The notes beneath the pieces were generated by a model. The model worked only from the letters and a program-made list of their open reading frames with translations. It ran no database searches and was not told the DNA's origin. From NCBI RefSeq assembly GCF_019966545.1, contig NZ_JAIMIC010000001.1:248001-312000 (forward strand): a stretch of DNA of 64,000 bases, read 5' to 3'. The DNA is from Heliomarina baculiformis (GTDB lineage: Bacteria; Pseudomonadota; Alphaproteobacteria; Rhodobacterales; Rhodobacteraceae). Both the position numbers and the translations under genes were made by a program. This document shows positions 37,819 to 48,348 of the stretch, piece after piece; positions within the stretch are counted from its first letter, which is position 1, and each line of letters starts with the position of its first letter.

Positions 37819-38859
37819 TCAGCTCCCAGTGCTCCAGCGCGCGAAGGCGCCCCAGAACCAGTCGAATTTTGCGGCGAAGGCCACGAAGACCACCCAGACG
37901 AGGCTGAACGGGAGGAAGACCTTCCAGCCCAGACGCATCAGCTGGTCATAGCGATAGCGCGGCGTGATCGCCTTGATCATCGAGAAGAAGAAGAACACCA
38001 GGCCGATCTTGGCGATCATCCAGAAGATGCCATCAGGAAGGCCGGGGATCGGCGACAGCCAGCCGCCAAGGAACAAGAGCGAGATCAGCGCGCACATCAG
38101 CACGACCGCAACCAGTTCCCCGATCATGAAGAGAAGGAAGGGGGTCGAGGAGTATTCCACCTGATACCCGGCAACGAGTTCCGATTCCGCTTCGGGAAGG
38201 TCGAACGGCGGGCGGTTGGTTTCGGCCAGCGCAGAGATGAAGAAGAGGATCATCATCGGGAAATGCGGCAACCAATACCAGTTGAGCAGACCGAGGTTGC
38301 CGTCCTGCGCGTTGACGATGCCGCTGAAGTTCATCGAACCAGTCGAGATGATAACGCCGATGATAATAAGGCCCAGCGAGACCTCATATGAGATCATCTG
38401 CGCGGCCGACCGGAGCGAGCCGAGGAAGGGGTATTTCGAGTTCGACGCCCAACCGCCCATGATGACGCCATATACTTCGAGCGACGACACGGCGAAGACG
38501 AAAAGGATCGCCACGTTGATGTCCGAGAGCACCCAGCCATCGTTGAACGGGATCACCGCCCAAGCGACGAGCGCCATGACAAGGCTGATCATCGGCGCAA
38601 GGAAGAACACCGCGCGGTCAGCCCCGGCGGGCACCACGATTTCCTTGAGGATGTATTTACCGAAATCCGCAAAGCTTTGCAGCAAACCGTAAAATCCGAC
38701 CACGTTGGGGCCACGGCGCATCTGAACGGCGGCCCAGATCTTGCGGTCGGCATACATCAGAAAGGCCAGCGCCACCAAGAGCGGGACGACGATCAGAAGG
38801 ATCTGGCCCAGTATCAGCAGCGCGATTCCCGTGCCCGTTGTCGTAAAGAATTCAGCCAT
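37819..38859 (-). CDS. nuoH: NADH-quinone oxidoreductase subunit H
   Basis: Membrane subunit forming much of the quinone-binding chamber, 346 residues with eight helices. Characteristic segments include [18 protein letters not shown] and the loop with [18 protein letters not shown], whose glutamates line the quinone path. A lipoprotein gene lies 6 bases upstream, and nuoI lies downstream. Confidence 0.97.
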   Translation of the reverse strand: MAEFFTTTGTGIALLILGQILLIVVPLLVALAFLMYADRKIWAAVQMRRGPNVVGFYGLLQSFADFGKYILKEIVVPAGADRAVFFLAPMISLVMALVAWAVIPFNDGWVLSDINVAILFVFAVSSLEVYGVIMGGWASNSKYPFLGSLRSAAQMISYEVSLGLIIIGVIISTGSMNFSGIVNAQDGNLGLLNWYWLPHFPMMILFFISALAETNRPPFDLPEAESELVAGYQVEYSSTPFLLFMIGELVAVVLMCALISLLFLGGWLSPIPGLPDGIFWMIAKIGLVFFFFSMIKAITPRYRYDQLMRLGWKVFLPFSLVWVVFVAFAAKFDWFWGAFARWSTGS

Positions 38860-38865
38860 AAGTCC

Positions 38866-39252
38866 TCACACCGTCGGTATCCCGTTTTCCGCACAGTTTT
38901 CGACCACGACTTCGGCGTCGATGGTTTCCAGTCCGCGCGGCAGCGATGGCGAGATGGTGTAAACAGCATCCGCCGCCCACACGCCACCCTTTTCCTGTAC
39001 TTTTGTGCGCAAATGACGCGCAAATCCGTATCCGCGGATCAGCGCGTATTGCGCGGCGGCGCATTCCGCGTACCCCGCCACATCATTGTCGTTTCGGGCG
39101 CCCTTCATCACGACGCCGAACTGCACCAGATCACCGTCCAGAAGCCGCGTGTCGACACCACCATAGACGGGCCGGTAAGCCGATCCGCCCGACGTCGCCC
39201 CCGCATCGCAGCCGGTCAGGACCAGCGCCGATATGATCGCGGTGCGAATCAT
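38866..39252 (-). CDS. Small predicted lipoprotein between nuoG and nuoH
   Basis: A 128-residue protein with an N-terminal signal and lipobox LTGC (cysteine at residue 15), followed by a soluble domain containing two further cysteines ([10 protein letters not shown] and VENCAENG). No domain recognised. It overlaps the nuoG stop by 4 bases and lies 6 bases before nuoH, so it belongs to the complex I operon. It may be an assembly or envelope factor, or simply a hitch-hiking gene. Confidence 0.75.
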   Translation of the reverse strand: MIRTAIISALVLTGCDAGATSGGSAYRPVYGGVDTRLLDGDLVQFGVVMKGARNDNDVAGYAECAAAQYALIRGYGFARHLRTKVQEKGGVWAADAVYTISPSLPRGLETIDAEVVVENCAENGIPTV

Positions 39253-41264
39253 TCAGCGGCGATCTGCTGGGCGCGTGCTTTGACGCCTGCGGAGAGTTCC
39301 GCCATCAACGCGCTGGCCCGTGCGATCGGGTTGGTCAGGTAAAAATCGGTGATGGCAGGACGGAATGTCGCCTTGCCCAGTTCACCGGCCTCGAGCTTTT
39401 CAACTGCGTTTTCTGGTACTTCGTCCACCTTCGCGAGATGCGGTACTGCTTTGACAAGTTCCTGACGAAGCTGCGCAATACTGTCGAAAGGCAGCACTTC
39501 GCCGATCTCGCCGGAAAGCGCCCGCAGGATCGCCCAGTTTTCCTTGGCTTCACCCGGCGCGAATCCCGCGCGCTGCGCCAGCTGCGGACGACCTTCGGTA
39601 TTCACGAAGAGGCCGGTTTCCTCGGTATAGGCCGCGCCCGGCAGGATGATGTCGGCGCGATGCGCGCCGCGGTCGCCGTGGCTGCCTTGGTAGATGACAA
39701 AAGCGCCTTCGGCGATGTCGACCTCATCCGCGCCAAGGTTATAGATGACCTCGGCCTCGGACACCTCGGCCATGCCGCCGTCGCAGGTAGCACCGATATC
39801 CATCGCCCCTACCCGGCTGGCTGCGGTGTGCAGGATGAGAAGACCGCTATTGGTTGCTTCGGCGATGCTTTGCGCCGCGGCAAGAACGGCCGCACCGTCT
39901 GCTTCTTGCAAAGCGCCCTGCCCGACGATGACCATCGAGGCTTTCTCCCGGATCTCGTCCGAGCCGCCCATGTCGACGACTTCCTGCAGCGCGGCGCGGT
40001 CGTTACCCATATGGGTGTAGTCAAACGTCAAATCCGCCGCATCGCCAACCAGAGCCACATTGGCGCCCCGGCTCCATGCCTTACGGATACGGGCGTTGAG
40101 CACCGGCGCTTCGACCGCCGGATTGGTGCCGATCAGCAGGATGCTTTCCGCCATGTCAATGTCTTCGACAGCAGCAGTGCCGACATATGCCCCCCGGTTT
40201 CCGGCGGGCAGTTTCGCCCCGTCGGTACGGCATTCGACAATGCCGCCCATGCCTTCGATCAGCTGCTTCAGCGCAAATGCGGGTTCAACAGAAACCAGAT
40301 CGCCCACGATGCCGGCGACTTTCTTGCCCTTCATAGCGGCGGCAGCGGCGGTCAGCGCCTCGCCCCAGCCCGCTTTGCGCAGCTTGCCGTTTTCGCGGAT
40401 ATAGGGCGTGTCGAGACGCTGGCGGCGCAAACCGTCCCACACAAAGCGCGTCTTGTCGGAGATCCATTCCTCATTCACGCCGTCATGGTTGCGCGGCAGG
40501 ATCCGCATGACTTCGCGACCCTTGGTATCCACGCGAATGTTCGAGCCGAGCGCGTCCATAACGTCGATGCTTTCGGTCTTGCTGAGCTCCCACGGACGGG
40601 CGGTGAACGCGTAGGGTTTCGACACCAGCGCTCCGACCGGGCAGAGGTCAATGATGTTGCCCTGCATGTTGGAATTCAGGGTCTCGCCCAGATAGGACGT
40701 AATCTCGGCATCTTCGCCGCGCCCTGTCTGGCCCATCTGGTGAATACCAGCGACCTCGGTTGTGAAGCGAACGCAGCGCGTACAAGAGATGCAGCGTGTC
40801 ATGTGGGTTTCGACCAGAGGACCAAGATCCAGATCCGTCGAGGCACGCTTGGCTTCGCGGAAACGCGAGAAGTCCACGCCATAGGCCATCGCCTGATCCT
40901 GAAGATCGCATTCGCCGCCCTGGTCACAGATCGGGCAGTCGAGCGGGTGGTTGATCAGGAGAAACTCCATCACCCCTTCGCGGGCCTTCTTGACCATTGG
41001 CGAGTTCGTCTTGACCTGCGGCGCCTGCCCTTCGGGACCGGGGCGCAGATCGCGGACCTGCATCGCGCAGGAAGCGGCGGGTTTCGGCGGACCGCCCACG
41101 ACCTCGACCAGACACATGCGGCAGTTACCGGCGATCGACAGGCGTTCGTGGTAGCAGAAACGCGGAATCTCGACCCCGACCTGCTCACAGGCCTGGATCA
41201 GGGTCATTGCCCCGTCGACTTCGATTTCGGTTCCGTCAATGTTGATCTTGCGGAGGTCAGACAT
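39249..41264 (-). CDS. nuoG: NADH-quinone oxidoreductase subunit G
   Basis: Peripheral-arm subunit with clusters N1b, N4 and N5. The 671-residue protein begins with a 2Fe-2S domain ([19 protein letters not shown] region), then the His/Cys-ligated N5 and the 4Fe-4S motif [10 protein letters not shown], then a molybdopterin oxidoreductase-like domain. The fourth cluster (N7) seen in E. coli was not searched for in detail. It is preceded by the DUF5333 gene with 3 bases between. Confidence 0.96.
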   Translation of the reverse strand: MSDLRKINIDGTEIEVDGAMTLIQACEQVGVEIPRFCYHERLSIAGNCRMCLVEVVGGPPKPAASCAMQVRDLRPGPEGQAPQVKTNSPMVKKAREGVMEFLLINHPLDCPICDQGGECDLQDQAMAYGVDFSRFREAKRASTDLDLGPLVETHMTRCISCTRCVRFTTEVAGIHQMGQTGRGEDAEITSYLGETLNSNMQGNIIDLCPVGALVSKPYAFTARPWELSKTESIDVMDALGSNIRVDTKGREVMRILPRNHDGVNEEWISDKTRFVWDGLRRQRLDTPYIRENGKLRKAGWGEALTAAAAAMKGKKVAGIVGDLVSVEPAFALKQLIEGMGGIVECRTDGAKLPAGNRGAYVGTAAVEDIDMAESILLIGTNPAVEAPVLNARIRKAWSRGANVALVGDAADLTFDYTHMGNDRAALQEVVDMGGSDEIREKASMVIVGQGALQEADGAAVLAAAQSIAEATNSGLLILHTAASRVGAMDIGATCDGGMAEVSEAEVIYNLGADEVDIAEGAFVIYQGSHGDRGAHRADIILPGAAYTEETGLFVNTEGRPQLAQRAGFAPGEAKENWAILRALSGEIGEVLPFDSIAQLRQELVKAVPHLAKVDEVPENAVEKLEAGELGKATFRPAITDFYLTNPIARASALMAELSAGVKARAQQIAAE

Positions 41265-41267
41265 GGT

Positions 41268-41681
41268 CTATTTCGCCCTCAGTAGCACACCAATCGCGCT
41301 GGATTTGGCAATTTCCGCACGCCCGAAGGTGCAGAAGGTTTCAGGTTTGTCATAGGATACGCCGTTCTGTGCGAGGAATTTCTCGCCCTTTGCGCGCATC
41401 CGGGCCTTTTCAGTATCGGATTCGACATAGGCCCTGATTTCTTCGTCGCTGTAGCCCAGATCGTTGGCTTGGGCCTTGATCTTGCGCAGCGTGTTCAGCG
41501 CGCGCAGCACACGCGGGCTGATGTCATCGCAGCGGTCGCGGATCGCATCGGCAATCGCCACGGCAAACAGCGTATTTTCGATCTCGGGCACATCGCGCAA
41601 AGCTGGACGCGCAGTGGCCGAAACCGGTAGCGCAACAGTACAGGCGAGCGCGGCGGCGATAACGGTATTGGCAAGTCTCAT
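41268..41681 (-). CDS. DUF5333 family secreted protein
   Basis: A 137-residue protein with an N-terminal signal peptide (cleavage probably near residues 23-26, after ALPVSATA) and a mature domain containing IENTLFAVAIADAIRDRCDDI, typical of DUF5333. Predicted periplasmic. The start at 41681 follows an AAAGGAAG ribosome-binding site; longer upstream frame lacks such support. Known from complex I operons of Rhodobacteraceae; function unknown. Confidence 0.8.
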   Translation of the reverse strand: MRLANTVIAAALACTVALPVSATARPALRDVPEIENTLFAVAIADAIRDRCDDISPRVLRALNTLRKIKAQANDLGYSDEEIRAYVESDTEKARMRAKGEKFLAQNGVSYDKPETFCTFGRAEIAKSSAIGVLLRAK

Positions 41682-41778
41682 CGGGTCTTCCTTTCGTATG
41701 AAAGGCAAACAACGGACGAGAATCGTTCCGATAGGCAATAACAACCGCCTTGGATCCCGGTGATATGCAAATACCTGC

Positions 41779-42138
41779 TCACGGATTGCATTCTCCGGCT
41801 AATGTCAGCGTATCGTTCACAACCGGCAATTGCTGCAGGGGTCTGTCCGGTCCGGCGGACCAGATGATCCGCGATGTACCGTAGTTCGTGATGCAATAGC
41901 GGGTCGCCTCGAATTCGCCGGCCTCGATCGCTCCTTGCGGAGCGAGAGACATGTTCTTGACGGAAACGGTGAACCGCTGACGGTTATCGTCGACTTTACT
42001 CGCCTTGGTCTTGAAGTAGACCCCCTGGAACGCCAGCCGGGTTTCATCGTCCTGGGCACATGCGGACAGGGTCACGGCAAAGGCCGCTACAGCAAGACCA
42101 CGGCCGGTCTGCCTGAAAATTTGAGGCAGTGTTTTCAT
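41779..42138 (-). CDS. Small predicted lipoprotein in the nuo operon
   Basis: A 119-residue protein with a signal sequence and lipobox LSAC (cysteine at residue 27), then a compact beta-rich domain ending in LTLAGECNP. No domain recognised. The start at 42138 follows AAGGCGGAAGA. It lies between the methyltransferase and DUF5333 genes with about 100 bases on the downstream side. Its association with complex I is by position only. Confidence 0.7.
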   Translation of the reverse strand: MKTLPQIFRQTGRGLAVAAFAVTLSACAQDDETRLAFQGVYFKTKASKVDDNRQRFTVSVKNMSLAPQGAIEAGEFEATRYCITNYGTSRIIWSAGPDRPLQQLPVVNDTLTLAGECNP

Positions 42139-42192
42139 AATCTTCCGCCTTGCACCGCGCTGTTGCGCTCCGGTCGTTTCGATTGCCTGCAT

Positions 42193-42900
42193 CTACTTCA
42201 CCCGCGAATGCACCGGGCGATGCACCTTTTCCTTTTCGATGACGACCATCGAGTCATGAATGTGAAAGCCCGCGAAAGCGCCCTCCAAGGCAGGGAACCG
42301 CAGGCCCTTGCGATGATACCAGTGGTGCATGTCATCCACCATGCGCCGTAGCAAGTTGAAAAAACTGGTTTTTGCCCGGTACCCGCCGCCGTACTTGGGA
42401 AAATAGGCGGTGTGAAGATCTTCGATCACATAAGCACCGCCGGGTGAGAGCCGGGGATAGAGGGCCATGAGCGAGGCCTCGATATGTTTCATCCGGTGGC
42501 TGCCGTCGTCGAGAATCAGATCGACGCCCCCCATTTCATCGACTACGTCGGACAAGAACTCGGGATCGGCTTGCGAACCGATCCGCACCTGCCCTGACTG
42601 TCCGTCGTAGCGAGCGCAATCAGGGTTGATGTCGATGCCGAAGATCTTGGCGTCTTTTCCGAAATATTTGCGCCAGAGCTGCAGCGAGCCGCCGTGATTG
42701 ACGCCTATTTCGAGAAACCGGACCGCCGTGCCGCGAAACTTTGAGAAATACCGGTCGTAGAGCGGAATATAGTGATGCCACTTGTGGACGCTCGCGCCTT
42801 CGTTCGAGGCATAGATCTTGGCCAGATCGCCAGCATAGCCATATTTGTCGAGGATATCCCCGGCAATATCGCCATCTTCTTCAAAGCGGAATTTCCTCAT
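42193..42900 (-). CDS. Class I SAM-dependent O-methyltransferase, MycE/CmcI-like
   Basis: A 235-residue methyltransferase. SAM motif I reads FLEIGVNHGGSLQLW and the metal-binding LILDDGSH and VIEDLHTAYF blocks match sugar O-methyltransferases of the MycE/CmcI kind. Insertion of such a gene between nuoF and nuoG is unusual, and its likely substrate is a sugar or glycolipid (inference). Upstream spacer to the lipoprotein is about 60 bases and downstream spacer is about 54. Confidence 0.85.
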   Translation of the reverse strand: MRKFRFEEDGDIAGDILDKYGYAGDLAKIYASNEGASVHKWHHYIPLYDRYFSKFRGTAVRFLEIGVNHGGSLQLWRKYFGKDAKIFGIDINPDCARYDGQSGQVRIGSQADPEFLSDVVDEMGGVDLILDDGSHRMKHIEASLMALYPRLSPGGAYVIEDLHTAYFPKYGGGYRAKTSFFNLLRRMVDDMHHWYHRKGLRFPALEGAFAGFHIHDSMVVIEKEKVHRPVHSRVK

Positions 42901-42960
42901 CTCCCCAGAATCTCCGTTCTGCGGATGATCCGGTCAGCGCTTTGAGCCCCGAACACCATC

Positions 42961-43356
42961 TTAGCCCCGCTTGTACACGAGAACGCTGACAGGCGTCCGC
43001 CGTGCCGTTTCATCATCGAGCACGGTACAAGTGTTCAGCCTGCTGTAGCTGGTGCCGTATTTCGCGGCCAGCGACCGGCGTTTGACATCGGTTTCCAGCT
43101 CAGCCGCTTCCCGGACCTGCTGCGCGACCAGTTGGCCGTTCTTCACGCGTTCATTGGTGATCGCAGCAGCCAGAACCTCATCATAGGAATACGCGGGGCA
43201 GCGTCCGACCATTTCACGCGCGATTGTCCGCACGGCATAATGCTCCGGCGCAGACAGGGCCATCAGTTCGGCCGTGCGCGGGTCATTCAGATTGGCGCTG
43301 CCACCGCAACCTGCCAAGAGAACCAGCCCGACCGAAATGAAAAACTGCCTGCGCAT
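42961..43356 (-). CDS. Small predicted lipoprotein after nuoF
   Basis: A 131-residue protein with signal sequence and lipobox LLAGC (cysteine at residue 17), then a helical domain ending near the cysteine in SRLNTCTVLDD. It lies 9 bases downstream of nuoF. Unrecognised, but in the position of accessory genes in Rhodobacter nuo operons. No metal-binding or redox motif is visible. Confidence 0.72.
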   Translation of the reverse strand: MRRQFFISVGLVLLAGCGGSANLNDPRTAELMALSAPEHYAVRTIAREMVGRCPAYSYDEVLAAAITNERVKNGQLVAQQVREAAELETDVKRRSLAAKYGTSYSRLNTCTVLDDETARRTPVSVLVYKRG

Positions 43357-43365
43357 GCCCTGCCC

Positions 43366-44661
43366 TTACTCTGCCGCGACAGCGCTGACGCGCCCGGTGC
43401 GTTTGTGTTTGATACGATCTTCGATCTCGTTACGGAAATGCCGGATCAAGCCCTGGATCGGCCAGGCTGCCGCATCGCCGAGCGCACAGATCGTATGACC
43501 CTCGACCTGCTTGGTCACGTCGAGCAGCATGTCGATTTCCTCGACCTCGGCATCGCCGGTTACCAGACGATCCATGACCCGCATCATCCAGCCGGTGCCT
43601 TCGCGGCAAGGCGTACACTGACCGCAGCTTTCATGTTTGAAGAACTTGGAAAGACGCCAGACGGCTTTGATCACGTCGGTGTTCTGATCCATGACGATCA
43701 TGCAGCCGGTGCCAAAGGACGACTTGTTTTCGCGCATCCAGTCGAAATCCATGATCGCGTCTTCCAGCGCGTCCTTGGGAAGAACCGGGCAGGACGCACC
43801 ACCGGGGATGATCGCCTTGAGGTTATCCCAGCCGCCGCGAATACCGCCGCCGTGTTTTTCGATCAGCTCGCGCACGGGAAGCGACATGGCTTCTTCGAAT
43901 ACACATGGATTGTTCACGTGACCGGTCAGCGCGAAGAGCTTGGTGCCCACGTTGTTAGGACGGCCAAAAGAGCTGAACCATTCCGGGCCACGACGCAGGA
44001 TCGTGGGCACAACAGCAATGGATTCCACGTTGTTAACCGTGGTCGGGCAGCCGTAAAGCCCCGCACCCGCCGGGAACGGCGGCTTCATCCGCGGCATACC
44101 CTTTTTGCCTTCGAGGCTTTCGAGCAGCGCGGTTTCCTCGCCACAGATATAGGCCCCGGCCCCATGCGCCAGATACAGGTCGAAATCCCAGCCGGACTTG
44201 CAGGCGTTCTTGCCGATCAGACCCGCGTCATAGGCTTCGTCGATGGCCGCCTGAAGCGCCTCGCGCTCGCGGATATATTCACCGCGGATATAGATGTAAG
44301 AGGCATGCGCGCCCATCGCGAAAGAGGCAACCAGCGCCCCTTCGATCAGCGTGTGCGGGTCGTGGCGCATAATTTCGCGGTCTTTGCAGGTCGCCGGCTC
44401 CGATTCATCCGCGTTGATCACGAGATACGCCGGGCGACCGTCGCTTTCCTTGGGCATGAAAGACCACTTCAGACCGGTCGGGAAGCCCGCGCCGCCGCGT
44501 CCGCGCAAGCCGCTGTCCTTCATCTGCTGGATGATCCAGTCGCGACCCTTTTCAAGTATGCCCGCGGTGCCATCCCAGTGGCCCCGCGCCTGCGCGCCTT
44601 TCAGCGAGCGGTCATGCATCCCGTAGAGGTTGGTAAAGATCCGGTCCTGGTCTTTCAGCAT
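43366..44661 (-). CDS. nuoF: NADH-quinone oxidoreductase subunit F
   Basis: NADH-binding flavoprotein subunit with FMN and 4Fe-4S cluster N3, 431 residues from the ATG at 44661. The FMN/NADH site reads [19 protein letters not shown], and the cluster ligands lie in [10 protein letters not shown] near the C-terminus. A second ATG at 44679 would overlap the DUF5337 gene further; the start given matches family N-termini ([14 protein letters not shown]). DUF5337 ends 5 bases upstream. Confidence 0.97.
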   Translation of the reverse strand: MLKDQDRIFTNLYGMHDRSLKGAQARGHWDGTAGILEKGRDWIIQQMKDSGLRGRGGAGFPTGLKWSFMPKESDGRPAYLVINADESEPATCKDREIMRHDPHTLIEGALVASFAMGAHASYIYIRGEYIREREALQAAIDEAYDAGLIGKNACKSGWDFDLYLAHGAGAYICGEETALLESLEGKKGMPRMKPPFPAGAGLYGCPTTVNNVESIAVVPTILRRGPEWFSSFGRPNNVGTKLFALTGHVNNPCVFEEAMSLPVRELIEKHGGGIRGGWDNLKAIIPGGASCPVLPKDALEDAIMDFDWMRENKSSFGTGCMIVMDQNTDVIKAVWRLSKFFKHESCGQCTPCREGTGWMMRVMDRLVTGDAEVEEIDMLLDVTKQVEGHTICALGDAAAWPIQGLIRHFRNEIEDRIKHKRTGRVSAVAAE

Positions 44662-44665
44662 CTCA

Positions 44666-44887
44666 TTAGCCTTTATCATTCCGGCGTGTGCGCCAGAGAT
44701 TGTACGTCTGCCAGAGCGCAAAACCGAACCCGGCCAGCGCCATGAGGTCGAACAGGGCTTGGGTCCGGTTGGACCAGCCAAGGATGGACCCGGCGAAATT
44801 GGCACAGATCCAGAGCACGCCAATCCCGGCGATCAGCAACGCAAGGCGCTGACCCGTTTTTGTCGTCGATCTGGTTTCCGTGCTCAT
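44666..44887 (-). CDS. DUF5337 family small membrane protein
   Basis: A 73-residue protein with two hydrophobic helices (about residues 15-36 and 44-62) flanked by charged ends. It corresponds to DUF5337, found between nuoE and nuoF in Rhodobacteraceae. Function unknown; membrane location suggests contact with the complex I arm or an envelope role (inference). It ends 5 bases before nuoF begins. Confidence 0.8.
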   Translation of the reverse strand: MSTETRSTTKTGQRLALLIAGIGVLWICANFAGSILGWSNRTQALFDLMALAGFGFALWQTYNLWRTRRNDKG

Positions 44888-44915
44888 TCTTGAATTGTGC
44901 CCTTACGCAGTTTTC

Positions 44916-46157
44916 TCAGTCTTCGTAGGTGCCATCTTCTTTGGCGCGGCGCGAGAATTCGGTCTCGCCACCACCCTGCAATTCCTTAGCCTGTGCAACC
45001 CAGTCATCGCGGGTCACGCGGCCTTTGAAACCCTGCAAGTTCTGATCGACCCAGGCGATTTCCTTGTCCGTCCAGTTAGCGATCTGGTCGAAATGGTAAA
45101 AGCCCATGGAATGCAGCAGGGCTTCGAGTTTCGGGCCGACGCCCTTGATCATTTTCAGATTGTCAGGCTGACCGTCACGTGCGGACTCGAGAGAAGCCGG
45201 ACGATCCGCGTCATCGGCAACCTGCGTATCGGCTGGTTTCGCCTTGGCCGATTTCGATTGGGTCGCAGAGGCTTCTGATACATCCGTCTCTTTTGCGTCA
45301 GGTTCGGCCGATTTAGGCTTTCCCTTCTCGACCGCCTGCGCTTCCTGTTCGGTCACGCCGGTGGCATCTGCCGGCTCGCCTTCTGCCGGTCGGGGTTCAT
45401 TCCGCGCGACAAGTTCCTCGTTTTCGGCAGCAGCGCCGCCATCCTTTGGATTGTCGCGCCATGGTGTCAGGAGCGGTACCTCGGTACCGTCGATCCGCTT
45501 GACCGTGTCGCCGATGTCCACGGCGAGTTGCACCGAGGCGTTATACTGGGTCCGACCGCTGTCATATTCAGTCAGCGTTACCAGCCCCGAAAGCGGTTCG
45601 GAGGCATAGCGGCCGTTCTGTGGGCCCGGCACCGGCACCTTGCCAGCCGCCAGTTCGTCGATGATCTCGCCAAGACGCTCGGCGGTCAGGTCCTCGTAAT
45701 AATCCTTGCCAATCTGGGCCATGGGCGCGTTGGCACAGGACCCGAGGCACTCGACCTCTTCCCAGCTGAACTTGCCGTCATCCGACAGCATATGCGGCTT
45801 GGGCGCGATCTTTTCCTTGCAGACGGCCATTAGGTCTTCGGCACCGCAGATCATGCAGGACGTTGTGCCGCAGATCTGGATATTAGCAATGGAGCCAACC
45901 GGTTGAAGCTGGAACATGAAGTAGAAAGACGCCACTTCAAGCGCGCGGATATAGGCAAGGCCCAGCATTTCAGCGACATGCTCGATCGCCGGGCGGGTCA
46001 GCCAACCTTCTTGTTCCTGCGCGCGCCACAGTAGCGGGATGATCGCCGAAGCCTGACGGCCTTCGGGATACTTGGTCATCTGCGCTTCGGCCCATTTCTG
46101 GTTGGCCGGCGTGAAGGCGAAAGAGTCGGGTTGGTCAGGATGAAGACGACGAAGCAT
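44916..46157 (-). CDS. nuoE: NADH-quinone oxidoreductase subunit E with C-terminal extension
   Basis: Thioredoxin-like subunit with 2Fe-2S cluster N1a; ligands are C96, C101 (CGTTSC) and C137, C141 (CLGSC). The protein has 413 residues against about 170 in E. coli. Residues 240-330 form an Ala/Glu/Pro-rich linker, and 333-392 a helix-hairpin-helix-like module ([20 protein letters not shown]). Long NuoE tails are known from Rhodobacter, and this C-terminal module recurs in other alphaproteobacterial proteins (recalled). Start overlaps the previous gene stop (TAATG). Confidence 0.95.
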   Translation of the reverse strand: MLRRLHPDQPDSFAFTPANQKWAEAQMTKYPEGRQASAIIPLLWRAQEQEGWLTRPAIEHVAEMLGLAYIRALEVASFYFMFQLQPVGSIANIQICGTTSCMICGAEDLMAVCKEKIAPKPHMLSDDGKFSWEEVECLGSCANAPMAQIGKDYYEDLTAERLGEIIDELAAGKVPVPGPQNGRYASEPLSGLVTLTEYDSGRTQYNASVQLAVDIGDTVKRIDGTEVPLLTPWRDNPKDGGAAAENEELVARNEPRPAEGEPADATGVTEQEAQAVEKGKPKSAEPDAKETDVSEASATQSKSAKAKPADTQVADDADRPASLESARDGQPDNLKMIKGVGPKLEALLHSMGFYHFDQIANWTDKEIAWVDQNLQGFKGRVTRDDWVAQAKELQGGGETEFSRRAKEDGTYED

Positions 46158-46525
46158 TAGAGAGCGGTTCCTGATGTAACCAGTGCAAGGATCGAGATGC
46201 CAAAGGCACCAAGGGCCAGCAGCCCGGTTATCGTGTGTTTGAAGTGCGGCAGATTGCGGCTGCGATAGATCCAGCCATCGTAGAGGCCCATAAAGGCGCA
46301 GACGGCAAAGAAAAATGCCGAGAACTTGGCGTTGTCCAATAGCAGGACGCCAAAAGCGAATAGGAACATGACGATATATCGACCGGTCATTACATTCGGC
46401 AATAGCTCTAACCGGTGCGTTGCACGTACCATGGCCGTTTCAGGATCGCGGATAAAGATGACCGCGTAATAGCCTGTAATGATGACCGTAATGGCCAGCG
46501 CGATATATGTGAGTTGCCCCATCAT
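46157..46525 (-). CDS. Small four-helix membrane protein between nuoD and nuoE
   Basis: A 122-residue protein with about four hydrophobic helices and little soluble sequence. It overlaps the nuoE start by one base (TAATG) and begins 4 bases after nuoD ends, so it belongs to the operon. Two adjacent ATG codons (46525 and 46522) could start it. No known family was recognised. Confidence 0.7.
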   Translation of the reverse strand: MMGQLTYIALAITVIITGYYAVIFIRDPETAMVRATHRLELLPNVMTGRYIVMFLFAFGVLLLDNAKFSAFFFAVCAFMGLYDGWIYRSRNLPHFKHTITGLLALGAFGISILALVTSGTAL

Positions 46526-46528
46526 CGT

Positions 46529-47743
46529 TTAGCGGTCGACCTCGCCGAACACGATATCCATCGTGCCGATGATCGCCGCGACATCTGCAAGCTGGTGCCC
46601 GCCGGCAACGTGATCCATCGCCTGCAGATGCAGGAACCCGGGTGCACGCAGCTTGGCGCGGTACGGCTTGTTGGTACCATCGGCAACAAGGTAGACGCCG
46701 AATTCGCCTTTGGGGGCCTCAACCGCGCAGTAGACTTCGCCAGCCGGGACGTGGAAGCCTTCGGTATAAAGCTTGAAGTGATGAATCAGAGATTCCATCG
46801 AGGTCTTCATATCGGTCCGCGACGGGGGCGTAATCTTACCCCGCGCCAGGACATCGCCTGGCTCTTCGCGCAGCTTTGCGATGGCCTGCTGGATGATCTT
46901 TATCGACTGGCGCATCTCTTCCATACGGACGAGGTAACGATCATAGCAGTCGCCGTTCTTGCCGACCGGGATCTTGAAGTCGAATTCATCGTAGCATTCG
47001 TAGGGCTGCGAACGCCGCAGGTCCCAAGCGAGGCCCGAGCCGCGCACCATCACGCCGGAGAAGCCGTATTGCTGGATTTCTTCCTCGGTAACGATGCCGA
47101 TGTCGACGTTACGCTGCTTGAAAATGCGGTTCTCGCTGAGCAACCCGTCAATATCGTCAAGCCGTTTTGGGAACCTGTGCGACCAGGCCTCGATATCGTC
47201 GATCAGATCGTCGGGAAGGTCCTGATGGACCCCGCCGGGACGGAAATACGCCGCGTGCAGACGCGCGCCACATGCCCGTTCGTAAAAGATCATCAGGTCT
47301 TCGCGTTCCTCAAACCCCCAGAGCGGCGGCGTCAGCGCCCCCACGTCCATCGCCTGCGTAGTCACGTTCAGCAGGTGGTTCAGAATGCGGCCGATCTCGG
47401 AGAAAAGCACGCGGATCAGCGAGGCGCGACGCGGAACCTGAACGCCGGTAAGCTTTTCGATGGCCAGACACCAGGCATGTTCCTGGTTCATCGGCGCCAC
47501 GTAATCGAGCCGGTCGAAGTAAGGCAGGTTTTGCAGATAAGTCCGTGATTCCATCAGCTTTTCGGTGCCACGGTGCAGCAGGCCGATATGCGGGTCGCAG
47601 CGTTCGACGATTTCGCCGTCAAGCTCGAGCACAAGCCGAAGAACTCCGTGCGCCGCAGGGTGTTGTGGGCCGAAGTTGATGTTGAAATTGCGGATCTTCT
47701 GTTCGCCGGTCAGGGCGTCTTCGAAACCTTTGGAGCCGTCCAT
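46529..47743 (-). CDS. nuoD: NADH-quinone oxidoreductase subunit D
   Basis: Peripheral-arm subunit at the quinone site, related to [NiFe]-hydrogenase large subunits. The 404-residue protein starts with the [14 protein letters not shown] block that lines the quinone cavity, with the histidine and later conserved tyrosine region of the family. The ATG at 47743 forms a TGATG junction with nuoC and has a GGAGG-type ribosome-binding site; a GTG one codon earlier is less likely. Confidence 0.97.
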   Translation of the reverse strand: MDGSKGFEDALTGEQKIRNFNINFGPQHPAAHGVLRLVLELDGEIVERCDPHIGLLHRGTEKLMESRTYLQNLPYFDRLDYVAPMNQEHAWCLAIEKLTGVQVPRRASLIRVLFSEIGRILNHLLNVTTQAMDVGALTPPLWGFEEREDLMIFYERACGARLHAAYFRPGGVHQDLPDDLIDDIEAWSHRFPKRLDDIDGLLSENRIFKQRNVDIGIVTEEEIQQYGFSGVMVRGSGLAWDLRRSQPYECYDEFDFKIPVGKNGDCYDRYLVRMEEMRQSIKIIQQAIAKLREEPGDVLARGKITPPSRTDMKTSMESLIHHFKLYTEGFHVPAGEVYCAVEAPKGEFGVYLVADGTNKPYRAKLRAPGFLHLQAMDHVAGGHQLADVAAIIGTMDIVFGEVDR

Positions 47744-48348
47744 CACTTGGCCTCCGTTTTCTCATCGCCGGGCAGGATGTACTCGGCACCCTCCCATGGG
47801 CTCATGAAATCGAACTGGCGATATTCCTGCACCAGTGAGACAGGTTCGTATACGACCCGCTTCTGGGTCTCGTCATAGCGAACTTCGGTATATCCCGTAG
47901 TCGGGAAATCCTTGCGCAGCGGATGGCCCCGGAACCCGTAATCGGTCAGGATGCGGCGCAAATCCGGATGACCCGAGAAGATGATACCGAACATATCATA
48001 AACTTCGCGCTCGAACCAATCCGCAGAGGGGTGAACCTCGGTGATCGAGGGCACGAGATCTTCTTCGCGGATCGAAACACGCAGGCGGATACGGTGGTTC
48101 TGGTACATCGACAGGAAGTGATAGACGACGTCGAACCGCTTGGGGCGTTCCGGATAGTCGACACCGGTGATGTCCACCAGCGAACTGAAACGGCAAGTCG
48201 CGTCCGTTTTCAGGAACTCGACAAAGCCCTTGATGTTGGCCGGAGTCACATCGACGTTCAGTTCGCCATGGGTCACGTCCCAAGACAGAACACAATCCGG
48301 GCGTTTCAATTCGATATGTTCGCCCAGTTCCTTGAGTGCATCGCTCAT
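47743..48348 (-). CDS. nuoC: NADH-quinone oxidoreductase subunit C
   Basis: A 201-residue peripheral-arm subunit (30 kDa subunit). The family block [22 protein letters not shown] and the following [15 protein letters not shown] signature are intact. It is separate from nuoD, unlike the fused nuoCD of E. coli. It overlaps nuoB by 4 bases. Confidence 0.97.
   Translation of the reverse strand: MSDALKELGEHIELKRPDCVLSWDVTHGELNVDVTPANIKGFVEFLKTDATCRFSSLVDITGVDYPERPKRFDVVYHFLSMYQNHRIRLRVSIREEDLVPSITEVHPSADWFEREVYDMFGIIFSGHPDLRRILTDYGFRGHPLRKDFPTTGYTEVRYDETQKRVVYEPVSLVQEYRQFDFMSPWEGAEYILPGDEKTEAK

Noticed and set aside
39438-41285. 615-codon plus-strand open frame across nuoG
   Set aside because: Exactly antisense to nuoG, with the skewed composition of frames opposite GC-rich genes and no family match.
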